Origin: Chamaea fasciata
Lineage: Eukaryota; Chordata; Aves; Passeriformes; Sylviidae
Assembly (NCBI GenBank): GCA_029207755.1
Contig: JARCOQ010000005.1
Location: 51,487,563 to 51,551,562 of the forward strand
Direction of reading: 5' to 3'
Length of the DNA: 64,000 nt
The notes under the pieces were generated by a model, which worked only from the letters and a program-made list of their open reading frames with translations, was not told the DNA's origin and made no database searches. The translations under genes and the position numbers were made by a program. Shown here one piece after another: positions 12,557-26,079 of the stretch; within the stretch, counting starts at the first letter, position 1, and each line of letters opens with the position of its first letter.

Positions 12557-15535
12557 GTAATTTATGCACCAAGTTCATACCAAAATGAAAAATTGAAGAA
12601 CCAGAGAAGTGATTAAAGGATATAATGGTTTCAGACTTCACGGGCATCGTTGTCATCTTCAACTAGCAAAATTTTTGTCATCCAATTACTCTTTTTTAGC
12701 TGATTGAAAGCATTTTTTCCCTGTCAGAGATGCTCTAGACCCTAAACCATTTCCACTGGATGCCCTAGAACATATTAATTTTGTTGCTGACTGGAGTTTT
12801 TCACATCCAAGCAGAGAAACTCATTTTCTCTTCCGGCAGAAAGTGTTTTCATTTTAAGACATCAGTGACATTATTTTCCTTTGGCTTCTGGATCAACCTC
12901 CAGCCTCTGAACTTTAGAGAAGAGTCATTCTTATAAGACACACGATGCAGCACACATCCTATTTGTTTGGCGATGCCTAAACTTATTTTACATCCTGCAG
13001 GGAAAACTGTGGTCAGCCTTGTCGGAGGAAGCTGCAAGGGAATGCTATTCTTAGCAGCATTTTTTCCCAGGCAAGCTTTCTAGGTAAGGTGGACAGCTCT
13101 TCTGGATTGTCAAAATCAAGTACAGGGCAAACTGAGCTCACAAAAACCAGCTTTGGCTGCACTCTCCCCCTGTTTATTGGGGGGTTTTTTTGACCAACCA
13201 AAGAAAGAAAACATTTACTCCAAACATTAAAAAAGCAACTCCTACATCACTGTGCCTAGGGAACAAGGAAAAAGCTTGCAAGCTGCTCTAAACAGCCCCA
13301 AATTCAGAAGAGTTTTGGTGCTATTAAACTTTCCTTTTAAACATGCATTTACTAAATATGTATAATTGTGATGTTTCATTCACTGAATAACACGAATTCC
13401 GTGTGTGGCTCCTAAATCCTGCAAACCCAGGGAGGTCTTACTGAGACCATCCCCACGTCTTCCACTGAGCTGAGTGGAAATGCCTTTTGTTATGTCTCCA
13501 AGGCAAATTCTCAATCTTAATAACATTTCTTGCTGCTACTGTACATGGTTCTTAAATGGTCTAAATTTTATAATCCTTTTTTTTTTCCAGTTTGGTTACA
13601 AATACAGACCAATCCTCTGAGAACTATAGGCAGTCTCAATTCCATATTTCCAATATGTAAAAATTTGTGAAAATATGTAAAAATAGAGTATAAATTTGTC
13701 AGGCTATGTACAGTATTGTGGCCAAAGTTTTCTTTTCACACAATGAATGGATTATGCTTAAACTGCACATAGAGGTTTTCCAAGGGGAGCTAATCCTAAA
13801 CAGGTTTTCCCTAGGAAGAAGTGAAAACAAGGGTTTGTGGCAAAAGAGTTTTAATCATTCAATGCAGTCAGGACCTCTTTGTTTTTCAATAAGTCAATAG
13901 TAAATGCAGAATAATGCTTTATATTACCTGGGGCAAGTCACTGCACACATAGACCTGACCCACTCTTTTCACATGATCCCACACATTTTCCCATTGTTTT
14001 AAATCAGGTGTTGTGCCCCTAAAGTTAATCCAATGCCTTTCCCAGCCTACAGAGGATGATCAAAGCTAAAACTTCTAGGAATTAAAGAATCCATCCCATC
14101 TTACAGGCTTGTTTGAATTCTTTAATCTCATAAAGTACAGCTATGGTTTCTTGGTTGTATTTACAAGGAAAAATCTGGGCATGCTATATTCAAATTAGGA
14201 ATAGAAATCTTAGACAAGAAAGAAATATGAAAAATAAAACATTGCACAGAGTCAGTGGGAATGTTTGAATATTTGAATGCCTGAATGTTTGTATGAGAGG
14301 AGCTATTAATTTTTCTGGCATGCTCCATGATGCTATGAACAAAACATCTCACAACCTGTGTTTGGAGAGATTTTATAGTCATATTTCTTGCCGATTTTAT
14401 GGGGTTTTTTTCAGTGCCTTATGTGCCTTGTTCCCAATCAGACTCATTCAGTTTCCTGTAGATGTGACTCTAGCACCTCTCCTTTTGCCTTTCTTCACAA
14501 ATTGTTTACCAAATTTGACTGACAGTCATCCTTAACTCCTCTCTCAGACTTTACTTCCTTTTGGTTGAAGGAGAATGTTGCCACTTTTCAGCACCTCCCA
14601 ATTTACGCCAATCAGCATCACTGCATGCTTCCTTGTGGCAGTTTTTATTTCTTGAGTGAAGTTTTCTCTTGTGTTATACAGAGAAACAACAGGACTGGGG
14701 TGGGATAGCTCATAACTTGAGCTACTCTCTAGTGGTTAATGCAAATAATCAGGACATCAATAACAGCACTGGTGAAAGCTGGTAAAATGCTCCAAATTTT
14801 CTAGATTTTGACTGATTTTTCAAGGGCAGAGAAATCAATGGGAGAAACTATTTTTAACCAATCACACATTTGCCTGTATTTCATATTTCACATTTGAAAA
14901 TGAAGAAAAGCCTGGAAAATTACTGCAAATCTCCACCATTGCTTTAAGCTACTATGGATATTTTATTGTCTGATAACACATGTTAACACTTGAAAAAACA
15001 GAATTTCTGTAGCCTCAATGCAATTCCCCTAACTTGCCATATCCAGTTTCTCTTCTCACCAACTCTTCTCTTCCACGCTTAGGATATTTCTTCAGGGTTG
15101 AGAATGGGAGCACTCAGCCTTTAGTGAGTATGTGAAAAATTGAGGTTTTGTTAAAATCCAGTTTGCAGGGCAGAATGAAAGGATTCAGGCAAAAGAAGTG
15201 CTAAGACATGTACAGCTAAACACAACAGGAGCTACCTGTGATGACTGTGAGCTCAGACATCAATGTTTTACATGGAAAATCCACAGTCTTTGCTTACTCT
15301 GTGTGCGGTTCATGAATAGCCAACATTCATGGCTGGCACTTAACTATAGAACAAAAATGTGGCCATCTCAGCACCAGTAATTCTATGGATCACTTTTTAC
15401 ATGGCCACGGAATTCTCTATTCCTGTTATGCTCCTGTCTCAGTTTACCCCCTCTGTGCTATCAAAGATGTTTTCACACACTGCTGCTCAAGTTTTGAGCT
15501 GGAAAAGAAGTAACCCAGAGTGATAGGTAGCCCTT

Positions 15536-16330
15536 CAGAGGGTCCTCAACAGGTTGGGGAGATGGGCAGAGAACTGTCTGAAATTTGGTAAAGGCAAATG
15601 CGGTGTCGTGTTTATTTGGAGAAATAATTCAATGCACCAGCACAGGCTGGGAGTGACCTGCTGCAAAGCTCCTCTGTGGAGAAGGACCTGGGGGTCCTGG
15701 TGGACAGCATGAGGCAGCAGCACCTGGGGGCCAAGAAGTCAGTGGAATCCTGATGTGCATTGGGAAGAGCAGTGCCAGCAGGTCAGGGAGTGATCCTGCC
15801 CCTCTGCTCAGCCCTGGGAGGCACATCTGGAGAGCTGTGTCCAGTCCTGGGCTCCTCAGCACAGGAGGGACAGGGAGCTCCTGGAGCGGGGCCAGCAGAG
15901 GCTGCAGAGATGATTTAGGGCCTGGAGCATCTCTGACAGGGAAAGGCTGAGGGAGCTGGGGCTGTCCAGCCTCGAGAGGAGCCCCAGCTGAGAGGGGCCC
16001 TCAGCCCTGGGTGTCCCTGTGAGCAGGGAGGGCTCCGAGCAGGGCCCGGGCTCTGCTCTGGGGGGCCCAGCAATGGCACCAGAGGAACGGGCAGGGACTG
16101 ATCCCAGGAGGTTCCAGATGGACATGAGGCAGAACTTCTTCCCTGGGCAGTGACCGAGCCCTGAACAGATTGTCCAGAGAGGGTGTGGAGTCTCCTCACC
16201 AGGGATATTCCAGAACCAGCTGGTCACAATCCTGTGCCCTGTGCTCTGGGATGGCCCTGCTGGAGCAGGGAGGTGAGACCAGCTGTCCCACCATGGTCCC
16301 TTCAAACTTCAACCAGTTGGTGATTCTGTA
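15536..16330 (+). mobile_element. CR1 LINE, 3' part with end of reverse-transcriptase ORF
   Basis: An approximately 795 bp 5'-truncated CR1. The first 200 bp correspond to the C-terminal coding part of ORF2 beyond the catalytic core. Translated pieces such as 'EKDLG-LVDS'-like sequence appear as 'WRRTWGSWWTA' in a shifted frame, so the frame is broken. It continues through CTCCTGGAGCGGGGCCAGCAG (near 15870), the CCTCGAGAGGAGCCCCAGCT block, the GAACGGGCAGG block and the 3' region to a 'TTGGTGATTCTGTATG' end. Bases about 15840-16010 are nearly identical to 42347-42510. It is inactive: truncated and frameshifted. Confidence 0.93.
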
Positions 16331-18213
16331 TGAAAACAGTGGATAGAAGGCATTTTACTGTCTGCTTCTGGCAGGATCCTTTCACCTACAGAATAAACTC
16401 CACAGGTACCTGTAACTCCAAGTTCTGTCCTTGGCTCTCTGAATTAACAAGCTACTACTGTGCTACATGCGCTGTTTTCTGAAGTACTGAGTCTGAGGAC
16501 AGTCTTCAGTTCTGCCTTGCACTTGGCTGAACACGTAGTCAGACCACATTAAACACTAATCGTTAACAACCAGCACAAAAGCCAAACTCTGTTTGCAGAA
16601 ATCTTCACTCAGCTTAAGGATAATGAATTTCCACTTAAGGGTGTAGTTGTGGTTTGTGTTAAGGAGGAAATTTACTATAGAAAAGCATGAGGAAGATGAA
16701 AGTCATCTTGTAAACAACCTTGTTAATGATTCATAGGTCGGCTTTTGCTAGATAGTTTTATGAAATAGTTGTTTGAAACAGTAACATAGCTGGCATCACA
16801 CAGAGCAGCAGACCACATGAAACCTCAGCTCCAGTCTGTTAAGACAGTGAGTCAGAGAAGTTTGTGCAATGTGAGGGCTTCTGCTGAAATTTCTAGGCAT
16901 CTGCCTCCCTGCCTCATTACAGCCTCTGAAAATTGCTGAAAGAAGCAATGACATAAAGCTACAGCAGTATTTTGAAGTGACAGAAATTTTTCCTGATGAA
17001 GGGAAGGCAGTGAAATTTATGGGCAAATTAAAAAGGAAAATTTGCATCCCACTGTGGAACACTAAATATTATTAGACACTTGGCGAAGACCATTGAGTAA
17101 CATTTTAGCAGTAACAAAAGAAAAGAGTCATGTGAGAGAATCTGTACAAATCATAGGAAGTGGTTTCTTCACTGTTTGTGAGCTTCTATACATTGTAAAC
17201 CTTGTTTTTGTGGAACTTAGAAAATTTGTAAGTCCACAGTTTGTAAAATAGTTCTTTCCTGGCTGATCAGAGTGCCCAGCAAACCCTGCAGAACGAGTCT
17301 TCTGGGATTAGGACTCTACCAATACTGAGCATGGAAAGACCAGAGGCACTTTCACATCAGCACACATGGCTATAACTATAAAATCGTCCAGAAATGTTGC
17401 CAGACCCTTTGCTGGCAGTCTGACTAAAGAAGATAAGCATTGTTCAAAAGGGTAAATACACCCATGGCTTTTCAAATCTAGACAAACCTCCTCAAATTTC
17501 CTGTTCCTTAACATGGCATCCATATTTTGTAGGGATTAGTTTTTGATATATATTTTGTTTCATGATGTTTTTCAGCTTTCATGGTGTAGATTGTACATTA
17601 TGGCACATCACTGTCTTACTGGCATCCAGTCAATCCTAGATATTTAGGCAGTCCTTGTGATTAAAGGAACAGCACATCCAGGAATGTATTCATTCATCCC
17701 AGGAAAATGGGATAAGCTGTCTCTGTAGGTATCCTCCCCAGCAGATGCAGGAAAAGTCTTGGCAAATAGTGTGCCCCACATGCCTTACCCATACATGTGA
17801 AATTTTGTGAGATGAATGCAGTCTTGAATATGATTCTACTGATTATTTTAACAAGCTCATGGCAAGTGGAATATTGGACTCTTTTTATTTGGCAGCTTTT
17901 AGAGACATTGTTTTGTCAGATCAAAACATTACTCAGATTCTGAAATAAATTTTGGATCATGGAATGATTTTTAGGGATGGAAATTCTATTTTCTTGCCAG
18001 GATTCATAACAGGCAGAAGATAGGTCTTGGTGACTGTGAAGGTCTGGGTGACCTGGTGAAGGTCAAAGATGCAAACCACAAAAAAATGAAAGAGAACCAA
18101 GCATTAAGGTACCTTCTCCTAAATCATGTTGTCTTCCCCTAAATCCTGGTGTCTCTTCCACAGTCTTTCTCTTTCCTAAGAATTCCTTTTCTTCTCCTAA
18201 CAATTAAATCAAC
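16331..18213. other. Unique DNA, no gene recognised
   Basis: AT-rich unique sequence with scattered short frames that lack domains. No transposon is recognised. Confidence 0.55.
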
Positions 18214-18341
18214 TTCCTTCCTTCCTTCCTTCCTTCCTTCCTTCCTTCCTTCCTTCCTTCCTTCCTTCCTTCCTTCCTTCCTTCCTTCCTTCCTTCCTTC
18301 CTTCCTTCCTTCCTTCCTTCCTTCCTTCCTTCCTTCCTTCC
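18214..18341. repeat. (TTCC)32 microsatellite
   Basis: A perfect TTCC tetranucleotide repeat of 128 bp (GGAA on the minus strand). The open frames through it (PSFL or EGRK repeats) are artefacts of a 4 bp period read in threes. Confidence 0.97.
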
Positions 18342-21300
18342 TTTCCAATTAGCAGATGATTAAAAATATGAATTGTTGCATTTTTCCAGCTTCCAGCTGT
18401 CTAATCATTTTATGTAGGGGTTAATTCTGATTTCACACAGGTGTTGGACCAATATAATTGCACTGTTATTAGTTAATGCAGGCTTTTTGTGGAGGGAAAA
18501 CCAGAATGATGGTTCCAAACCTTATTTTGAAATTGGAGTGGTTCCTTCCTCTACTTTTGCAGTAGTTCCAGATCAGCACCATTTTACTGAATTCTATTGA
18601 GCTATACTGTGTTGAGACTCAATGTCAGAATGTAAAACCAGTATTTAATGAAAAAAGCTCATTAGGAAAAATATCTTTCAGGTTTACAGAATGGCAATGT
18701 TGAAGACAGAAAATTTTCAGGTAATAGTCCTTCAAAGGAGAGTGATCAGAATCCATTAAATTCTTCAAAGACAGGTAGATTTAATAACTGTATAAGATAT
18801 TCCAGTATTTTAAGGCAGATATGTGTATGCTTCAGAACCCCCCAATAAGTTTCAATATGATTTTTCTGATATGTCTTTAAAAAGAAGTGACGAATACTAA
18901 AAAATGCAACTTGAAATTCTTGTGGAGAAGAAATTGTGATACGGCTGTACAAATAAGGGGTCAGTACTGTGCTGAGCCCAGTTACATTTAATTGAAGATT
19001 CTTAAATAGACATCAATGAGGGTAAAAGGGTCAAAACCAAAGCAGTTACATGAGGGTAGATCACATTTTCCAAGGGAAACGGAAAGGAAATTTCTACAGG
19101 AAAGGGAACACTAAACCAGTCATAATAATAATTTTTTAAAAATATCAAATATGTTTTAATCCAAACTCAGGTAAGGGGTAGACCAATTTATCACTAGTAA
19201 TCTAATTTTAAACTAAAGTTAAGAACCATATGCGGTGGAATTGGAAGTCCTGATGAAGACTGAAAAACCATAGTAATTTAGCACTAATGAACATCTTCTG
19301 TCTTTTCAGAGTAAGAATGCAAGGAAAGAGAAGGATTTAGAGCTGGTTGGAGTTACAACACTGAAAGTGAACAGATTGAAAATAAAATTCTCTTTTCTGC
19401 CACTCCTCACATTATCTAAGGACGTGATCAATCAGATACATGCAGCCATGATTATGAGACACTGCTGTGTGTGAGCATATTTAAGTCATCAATGAAATTG
19501 CCTCAAGAACTAAAATCCATATTGAAGATAAATACAAGGCTGGATCCTTGGGTCGCAGCTTCACAAAGATTTATGTGTGATTTAACTTTATGTACATGGG
19601 TAACCCCATTGATCTCTTTGAGACTGCCTACATATGTAAAATCAAGCAGAGTTTTAAATCTTGACTGAATTTTATCTTTAGATTATTATCTTAACGTCTG
19701 CACCAACCTGCAAAAGCAGCCTGATCCACATCAGGCTAAGTCTTTATTAATCTGACAACCGTTGGAGTAAGGCCTGTGTTTCTGTAGGTTTTTGGCTTAG
19801 TTTTGAGATTGGAATTAGTGAAAATAAACCTGAACTGTGCCAGATTTGTTTCCTACCAAAACCAGAAGTTGAAATTCTGGCGACTGTCTGAAGTGTGTGT
19901 AGAATTAATTGACTCTTTTATATCAAAGCCATTAGTCATTCTAAATTCTAGGCACTGGATTAAGTCTGAATTGTTCTCATCTCAGCCATCATATTGATCT
20001 CACAGTGGCAGTTTTTAGTTGAAGTGTGCAGTGTCCATCAGCTCCACTGTTACAGTGACAAGAAAACCTTGCAAGGACAGAGGATGTTTTTATTAGACCA
20101 ACTGAAAAAGCTGCAGAAAAGGAAAGTGTAGAACTCAAATTTTTCATTGCAAAGGACTTTCCTTCTACCCAAGCAATTTTTACTCAAGTTTTCTTTCTCC
20201 AAAATTTCTTTTCTTTTTTTAGAAAAGGCCAAACATATGATCATGCCTTGTATTCAAAAGGTTTTTTCCAATGAGCTTTCTCAAACAAACAGAAAATAAA
20301 AAAAAAAACCCTGAACAAACCACAGAAAAATGTTACTTAATGGCACCATTGTTTCTCTCAAATTCATAAATTGCATATAAAATGTTATTATATAATATCT
20401 GAAGGTAAAATATTCTTGTCCAGTTAAACACAAAGGGTTTAAAACAAAAAAACTCTTTATATGGACATTAAGCAAATGAATAGATAACAGAAAATAATAA
20501 TACATTAGTTCTAAGTTCTGTGATCTTGTGTCACCTGACTAACACCAATGGATTCCATGTTCTGCAGTGCAGTAAATCAGTGCAGAACTTGCCCCACACT
20601 CTCCAAGAATGCAGTGAATTGCTGGCACTACCAAATCCTCCTTAAAAAGGAAAAAAAAAATCTGAAAGTGAGCAGAGGAAAAAATGCAACCAATGAACAC
20701 ACTAAGTGCAGTGTTGTAAATGTCTTTTATCAAAGTCACCTACCTCAATATTTTATTTTTCACGGGAGTAATACAAAACCACATTACATAGGAGGGAGAT
20801 TTGGCCTGTACTGCCAAAAACCCAGCCTCAGCCTGGTACCCTAACCCTGGCTCATGGGCCAAGTGCCATTATCTGGTTCTTTGTCTATGGGCTTGAACTT
20901 TCTTCCTCCCTGAAAAAGAGTGGCTGCATCCCTACTGAATGCAGTTTTAGGGCTATGAGCTTCCCTGAACCACTGCAAGGATAGCTGTCCCGAGCCAAAA
21001 GTGTGCCAGGGAGGAGACTTGCATGAAACACACACTGTAGAGGTTTGTAAGTCAGTGTTGGATTCTATTTCCTTACACAAATGTATAAATATTGTAATAA
21101 ATGTGATAAATCAGGGTGCATGTGATTTTGGCACATAAGATTACATAACCCTAAATGCACGCTTTAAAAATGTGTCTTCCAAATTCAGAGATCTCACCCT
21201 TTATTTCAACACAGAAGGATTTTTTCTTAATGGAGGAACAGCTGATGTCTGAAGGTGATGGTCAGAGTATTCTGTTAAACACTGTGTTCACACAGACATG

Positions 21301-21569
21301 CTGATGGATGATTAGAAGAAGTGAAAGTGCTTTCTAATAAGGAGCAACTGGGCTAAAACAAAACCCATCAAAGGCAGATTAAACTGTGTGCTCTGTTTCA
21401 AGGCTCCTGCTCTGGCACAGCCATAGTGCTTTAAAAAGAGCACGGGAACATATTCTCTGCCAATGCCTTTCCATCAAAGTGAGGTCATGCACTGTCCAGA
21501 GAAAAGATTACGCACATAGCAGGGAATGTCACAGAGCCTCTCTGGGGTGGCAGAGCAGCCAGATGGAGC
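18342..21569. other. Unique AT-rich DNA, no gene recognised
   Basis: No transposon is recognised. A small perfect inverted repeat (AGCCTGAT/ATCAGGCT, 4 nt loop) lies at about 19718-19737. Frames of 60-98 codons show no domains. Confidence 0.55.
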
Positions 21570-22104
21570 TTTGAGGTGCACTGGTGGGGCCACACTCAAA
21601 TCCTGTGTCCAGTTCTGGGCCTGTCACTGCAAGCTGGACATTGAGGGGCTGGAGCGTGTCCAGGGAAGGGAACAGAGCTGGGGAAGGGGCTGGAGCACCA
21701 GGAGGGGCTGAGGGAGCTGTGGGGGATCAGCCTGGAGAAAAGGAGGCTCAGGGGGGACCTTCTGGCTCTGCACAACTCCCTGACAGGAGGGGACAGATTT
21801 GGGGGGGGGGGGAGGGGGGCAGGCTCTGCTCCCAGGGAACAAGGGACAGGATTACAGGAAACAGCCTCAAACTGTGCTAGGGGAGTTCAGGTTGAACGTC
21901 AGGAAGAATTTCATCATGGAAAGGGTGGTCAGGCATTGGAAGGGGCTGCCCAGGGAGGTGGTGAATCCCAATCCCTGGAGGTATGCGAGGAACTGCCAAA
22001 CATGGCACTCAGTGCTCAGGTCTGGTTTACAAGGTGGGGATTGGTCACAGGTTGGGCTTGATGATCTTGGACATATTTTCCAGCCTTAATAATTCTGTGA
22101 CTTG
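21570..22104 (+). mobile_element. CR1 LINE 3' fragment (second subfamily type)
   Basis: The 5'-truncated CR1 begins at the GGTGGGGCCACACTCAAATC block. It passes ACATTGAGGGGCTGGAGCGTG, CAGCCTGGAGAAAAGGAGGC, AAGAATTTCATCATGGAAAG and CTGCCCAGGGAGGTGGTGAA. It ends with GGTTGGGCTTGATGATCTTGG and an AATAATTCTGTGACTTGATGATCC tail. The 3' end differs from the 6.7/15.5 kb type, so at least two CR1 subfamilies are present. A G12-A-G6 run lies inside at 21801-21819. Confidence 0.93.
21801..21819 (+). repeat. G-run (G12 A G6) inside CR1
   Basis: The run is an expansion within the CR1 body, where I expect only a short G-rich motif. It meets the sequence requirement for a G-quadruplex only with slipped registers. 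Confidence 0.8.
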
Positions 22105-24108
22105 ATGATCCTGTAAAGCTGCCAGCTGTGAGGATATTAATGCAGAAGGTGGGACTTGGGGCAATTTCTCCTAGCAAAACCCACTGCCAGCTCAGACAGG
22201 ATGACCCATTCTGAAAGAAGTGCAGTCTCAACACCTAGTCAATCCTGTTCCAAAGTGTTTACTGAAGAAGCCAATCGTAGCCTGGAAAAGAGGCAAGCTT
22301 TGCCTCTGCAAAAGAATTGCAGCCTCAAGGCAAGGCTGATTCCACATGAGGACTGGCACTTACAATCAGCTGAGGTAGCACCTCCTACCTGAGGTGTCAA
22401 CTTTGACATCCCTTTTAACATCCCTCTGATTCCTGTTCAGAAGCTGCCTTGGAAGGACTCTCTCTCTTTAGGTGAGCTGCAGGAGATGCAAGTTTCACCT
22501 CCTGTCCACATTCGTCTCACCAAAAACATCAGAGCAGATGGAAGTGATGGAAGAAATAATTATTTTGCATTTCATGTAGCAAAAGTCCAGCTATGGCTAA
22601 TTTGACAGCGACTTTCACAAACCCACCAAAAACACCACAACTGATTTTACAGGGGAGATTTGAATTCATAGAAAGCTCAGCTATAGAGATTTGGGCATCA
22701 TTTGCTTCTTAAAGGATCCAGTTGGAGAATTATGAATGTGCAGTGGGAGTGGTGACACTTGAGGGAAAAGGATAGGAACTATTACTAGGAAACTCTTGAG
22801 CTGTGTCCATGCAAGATAAGGAACTGACTGCCTTGAAAGAGAAGGAAAAGAGGAGGAAGAGAGTGGATATTCTTGCTACTCCCATTGCCTGTACATATGG
22901 ATTCCACAGAAGGAAAAAAAGACCTGAAGGAATTTGGATTTGTAAGGCCTAGTGAAACACAGCTCTGACACCAAATATGTGGGAAAAGGGAGATTTGCCA
23001 TGTGAAAGAGGAAGTCTTTAATTCTTGCCAAGGGGGAGGGGAACAAGAAATCTTGGGAGTTCTCAGTCCACAAGGATTAGTTTGTAACTATTTTGTGCTC
23101 CGTCAGTTTATCAAAACTGGAGTGTGTTTCCCAAGCAGAGAAAGGAGACAGCAAATTGGTGTTTGCGAGAAATCAATTACTTTCATTTCACGATACAACT
23201 CCAAGCAAAATAATTTTTTGTGTGTAAGTATTTAGTGTTACTGGGATGAAACAATTAATTAAGTTATATTTACTAAGAAGATGCAGCATCCTAGGGTTGT
23301 TGTGAATTTCCATATCCCATCTTTGGGTGATCAAATAAGAAGTAATTTAATTACTTTGAGAAGGTATTAAAGGGCAGTTCCTTGGACTTGTTCCCTGAAG
23401 TAACTTTGCAAACCATGATCTTTATTTTGTTTCTGCCATAAGGGTAAATGATATAACCTTGATTTTTCAGTCCAATTCTCTAACAGCTATTGTCTTGCTT
23501 TGTATGAACCTGCCTGAACTGATATCCACATAGTAATATTAGGAATATAAATCACTCATTTACCTTCAGGAAAGGAGAATGGGGCAGCCTGTGCTGCCTG
23601 CACGATGTGAAGGACTTGAGCCAGTCTGAAATCAGTGAGGCAGGGGAAGGCTTTTGTTTCATGTCTCATGCACGGGAGCGAGGGAGGTCGGATTCTTCCC
23701 CTTCCCAGCCTGCCAAGCAGCCAAAAATCGGATCCCCACGGGAGGGCTGGGTTGACACATCACGCTGTTAACAAAGGCTTCAAGGCAGCCCATCTGCTGC
23801 CACTGTCACGCTGCTGCTGTGACACAGCAGAGCTGCCAGGGAGTACACCTCACTCCTGGGCTCTCTATGGAGTCCTTGGGAATCAGAAGTGTGGTCCATT
23901 CAGAGGGGCTGGAATAGACTGTGGGAATGGGAAACCTGATGGATTTGGGGGCAGGGAGAATGTGAAGCTGCTTGGATTTTCTGGGAAAGTGTGCATGAAA
24001 TCAATGGGCTGTTGTTGAGGGCGGGAGGGGTGGAAGGAGGAAGAATTTGTAATTCATGTATTTGTTCTCTGATAGGGAAATATAATACTGGTGGATTTGC
24101 TTTGGAGA
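22105..24108. other. Unique DNA, no gene recognised
   Basis: Includes a GC-richer patch at 23600-24020 with a 127-codon frame (23635-24018 plus). That frame has no domain I recognise and ends just before a low-complexity tract. No transposon is seen. Confidence 0.5.
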
Positions 24109-24197
24109 CAAAAAACCCCCCCCAAAACAACAACAACAACAACAACAAAACCAACAACAACAAAAAAAACCCACAAACAAACAAACAAAAAACCCCA
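24109..24197. repeat. A/C-rich low-complexity tract with (CAA)n and C8
   Basis: A6 and C8 (24116-24123) lead into a CAA trinucleotide run and CAAACAAACAAA motifs. Similar in composition to the tracts at 3.0 and 40.5 kb. Confidence 0.85.
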
Positions 24198-26079
24198 CCT
24201 ATTTGAGAAGGTTACTTGCCTGACCAGAAAAATGATTGAGGGAACCCTGTTTTAAAAGAGCTGCATGCCTAAGCCTGAATTAATAAACTAGGAACTGCTG
24301 TTGAAATAATGCAAGGAATTTCTGAAGGAAAGACAGAGGGGACTTGGCAAAACTAGAAGGTAGGAAAAATTATCAATTAAATTATCAAGTTCAAAACAGA
24401 TCAGAGATACTTCTGCTAATTTATTTCTCCTCTCTCTCTTTTTAAAAATCATTTTTTCTCAGGAATAAATGTTTAAGTGAAAATTTAATTGAAACTCTGT
24501 CAGTTCCTTGGTTTGGAAGGATGGAGATGAGGACTGGGTTTTGTTTATTTTGAAAATAAAATACATTGGATCTGAAAATTGACAAACAAGTTCTTGCTTC
24601 ATTTTTCAGATGCATGAACACAGAAAGCATCCAGGTTGAGATCTCATAAATTTTCACAGTGTTTTCCACAGCTTGCTTTTGATGCCTGAGACTTCTCAAT
24701 AGCTCTAAATGAAGAGAGAGGAAATGATAAAAATGTTCAAGTTATTTAACGTCTAAGACATAAAATCAATCTTTGGCTAGCTCAAATTCTATCCTGTCTA
24801 TTCTTCTGCAGTATCATCACTGATGTCTAAATGATAGTGATGTCTTTGCTGATATAGTAAATGATAAGTCTTTGCTGTTTCTGCAGAGTGAATTAGCAGG
24901 GCATTTCAGTGATGCCAGCTGCAAGAATGAAATTTTGCTTTTCCTTTTACCTCTTTTGTCAATGTTCGTAAAAGTTTTACCCAAACTCTCTCTGGCCAAT
25001 GGAAAACTTTTCCTTGGTTTCCTCTCACACCTGTACCCTCTAAATACTTCCTTTATAGCAAGAATTATAGTTTCTTTTTTGTTGCCATTTATTTCTAGAA
25101 AGCCTGAACAAATCAGGTTTTTTGTAGGAAAATGTGTGATAGTGCTTAGAGAGCAGAGGTTCCTTGGCTTAATTTTTGGTGGGGATAAGATTGATGTTAA
25201 CAAAATGTTTGATGTCTGCTATTGTCCTTTCTCTTCATAATCCTAAAACCCTTTTCCAATTTCAGCTACATCTGGCAGATGACTTCAGTTTTCCAAGTTT
25301 GCAAATTTCAATAGATTGGTGACTGGGACAGAAGAAGATCAAACAAGTCTTTCCTGAGGGAAATTTGGAGCAGAAACTCAAATATATGATCAAAAACCAG
25401 AGCGGCGAGACAATGGAAGTGCTCAAGTTTTGAAACAAGGCTTGGCCAGAAATTGGTGTTCAGAGGAGAGTTCAGACACAAATCTGGAACATCAGGGTGT
25501 CAGGCTTCAGGTTTGTGCTAATCATGGGACAAAGAATGTGAAGAAAATGCAGTTCTTTTCCTGAATTTTCTAGACAACACTGGAATTCCCATACATCCCT
25601 TCACTTTTTTTCTGAATTCCATCTATTCATTCATTTGCCTAATGATCCCATACTTTTTCCTTTTTATTTATGAATGTTAAGTAAGAACTCACTTATTTTT
25701 TTTTTATTGCATCAAAATATAAATGTTGCCGGAATGAAGTAATTTGTACCAGAGATCACTTTATGGTCACCACTTATAACAAAAGATTAGAGAGTGCAAA
25801 TGGTAAATATGGAGTGGTGAAAACAAATTTAGCTTCATATGCAAGGTTTTTTTTTTTCCTGTCTTTCCATCATTGTAAACATTTGTACAATTCCTCTTTT
25901 GGGACGGCAGCCTCTCATCTTTTGAACTTGCAAATTAAAAGAAAAAAAAAGAACAACCCAACAATTTTTAAGAGTCAAGGGGACAAATACAAGGTATGGA
26001 ACAATCGAGTAGGCAGCAAATCTACAAAAGGGAATTTGTGAATCAGCAGATCCATCCTGATAAAAAAAGGAATCCCCTA
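24198..26079. other. Unique AT-rich DNA, no gene recognised
   Basis: Two antisense frames overlap (24817-25203 minus and 24872-25240 plus). Neither shows a recognisable family, so both are likely chance frames. Confidence 0.5.

Larger units (their letters stand above)
9147..15535. other. Unique AT-rich DNA, no gene or transposon recognised
   Basis: About 6.4 kb in which I recognise no CR1, LTR or DNA transposon. Small structures are a 21 bp tandem duplication (10344-10386) and a perfect 9 bp hairpin (12535-12556). Open frames are at most about 130 codons (11388-11777 minus) and lack recognisable motifs. Confidence 0.55.

Noticed and set aside
15856..16305. 149-codon minus-strand frame
   Set aside because: Antisense of the CR1 at 15.5-16.3 kb; similar frames recur in other CR1 copies (for example 6699-7157 and 43448-43897).
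18139..18352. Frames with the same repeats on both strands
   Set aside because: Microsatellite artefact of the (TTCC)32 tract.
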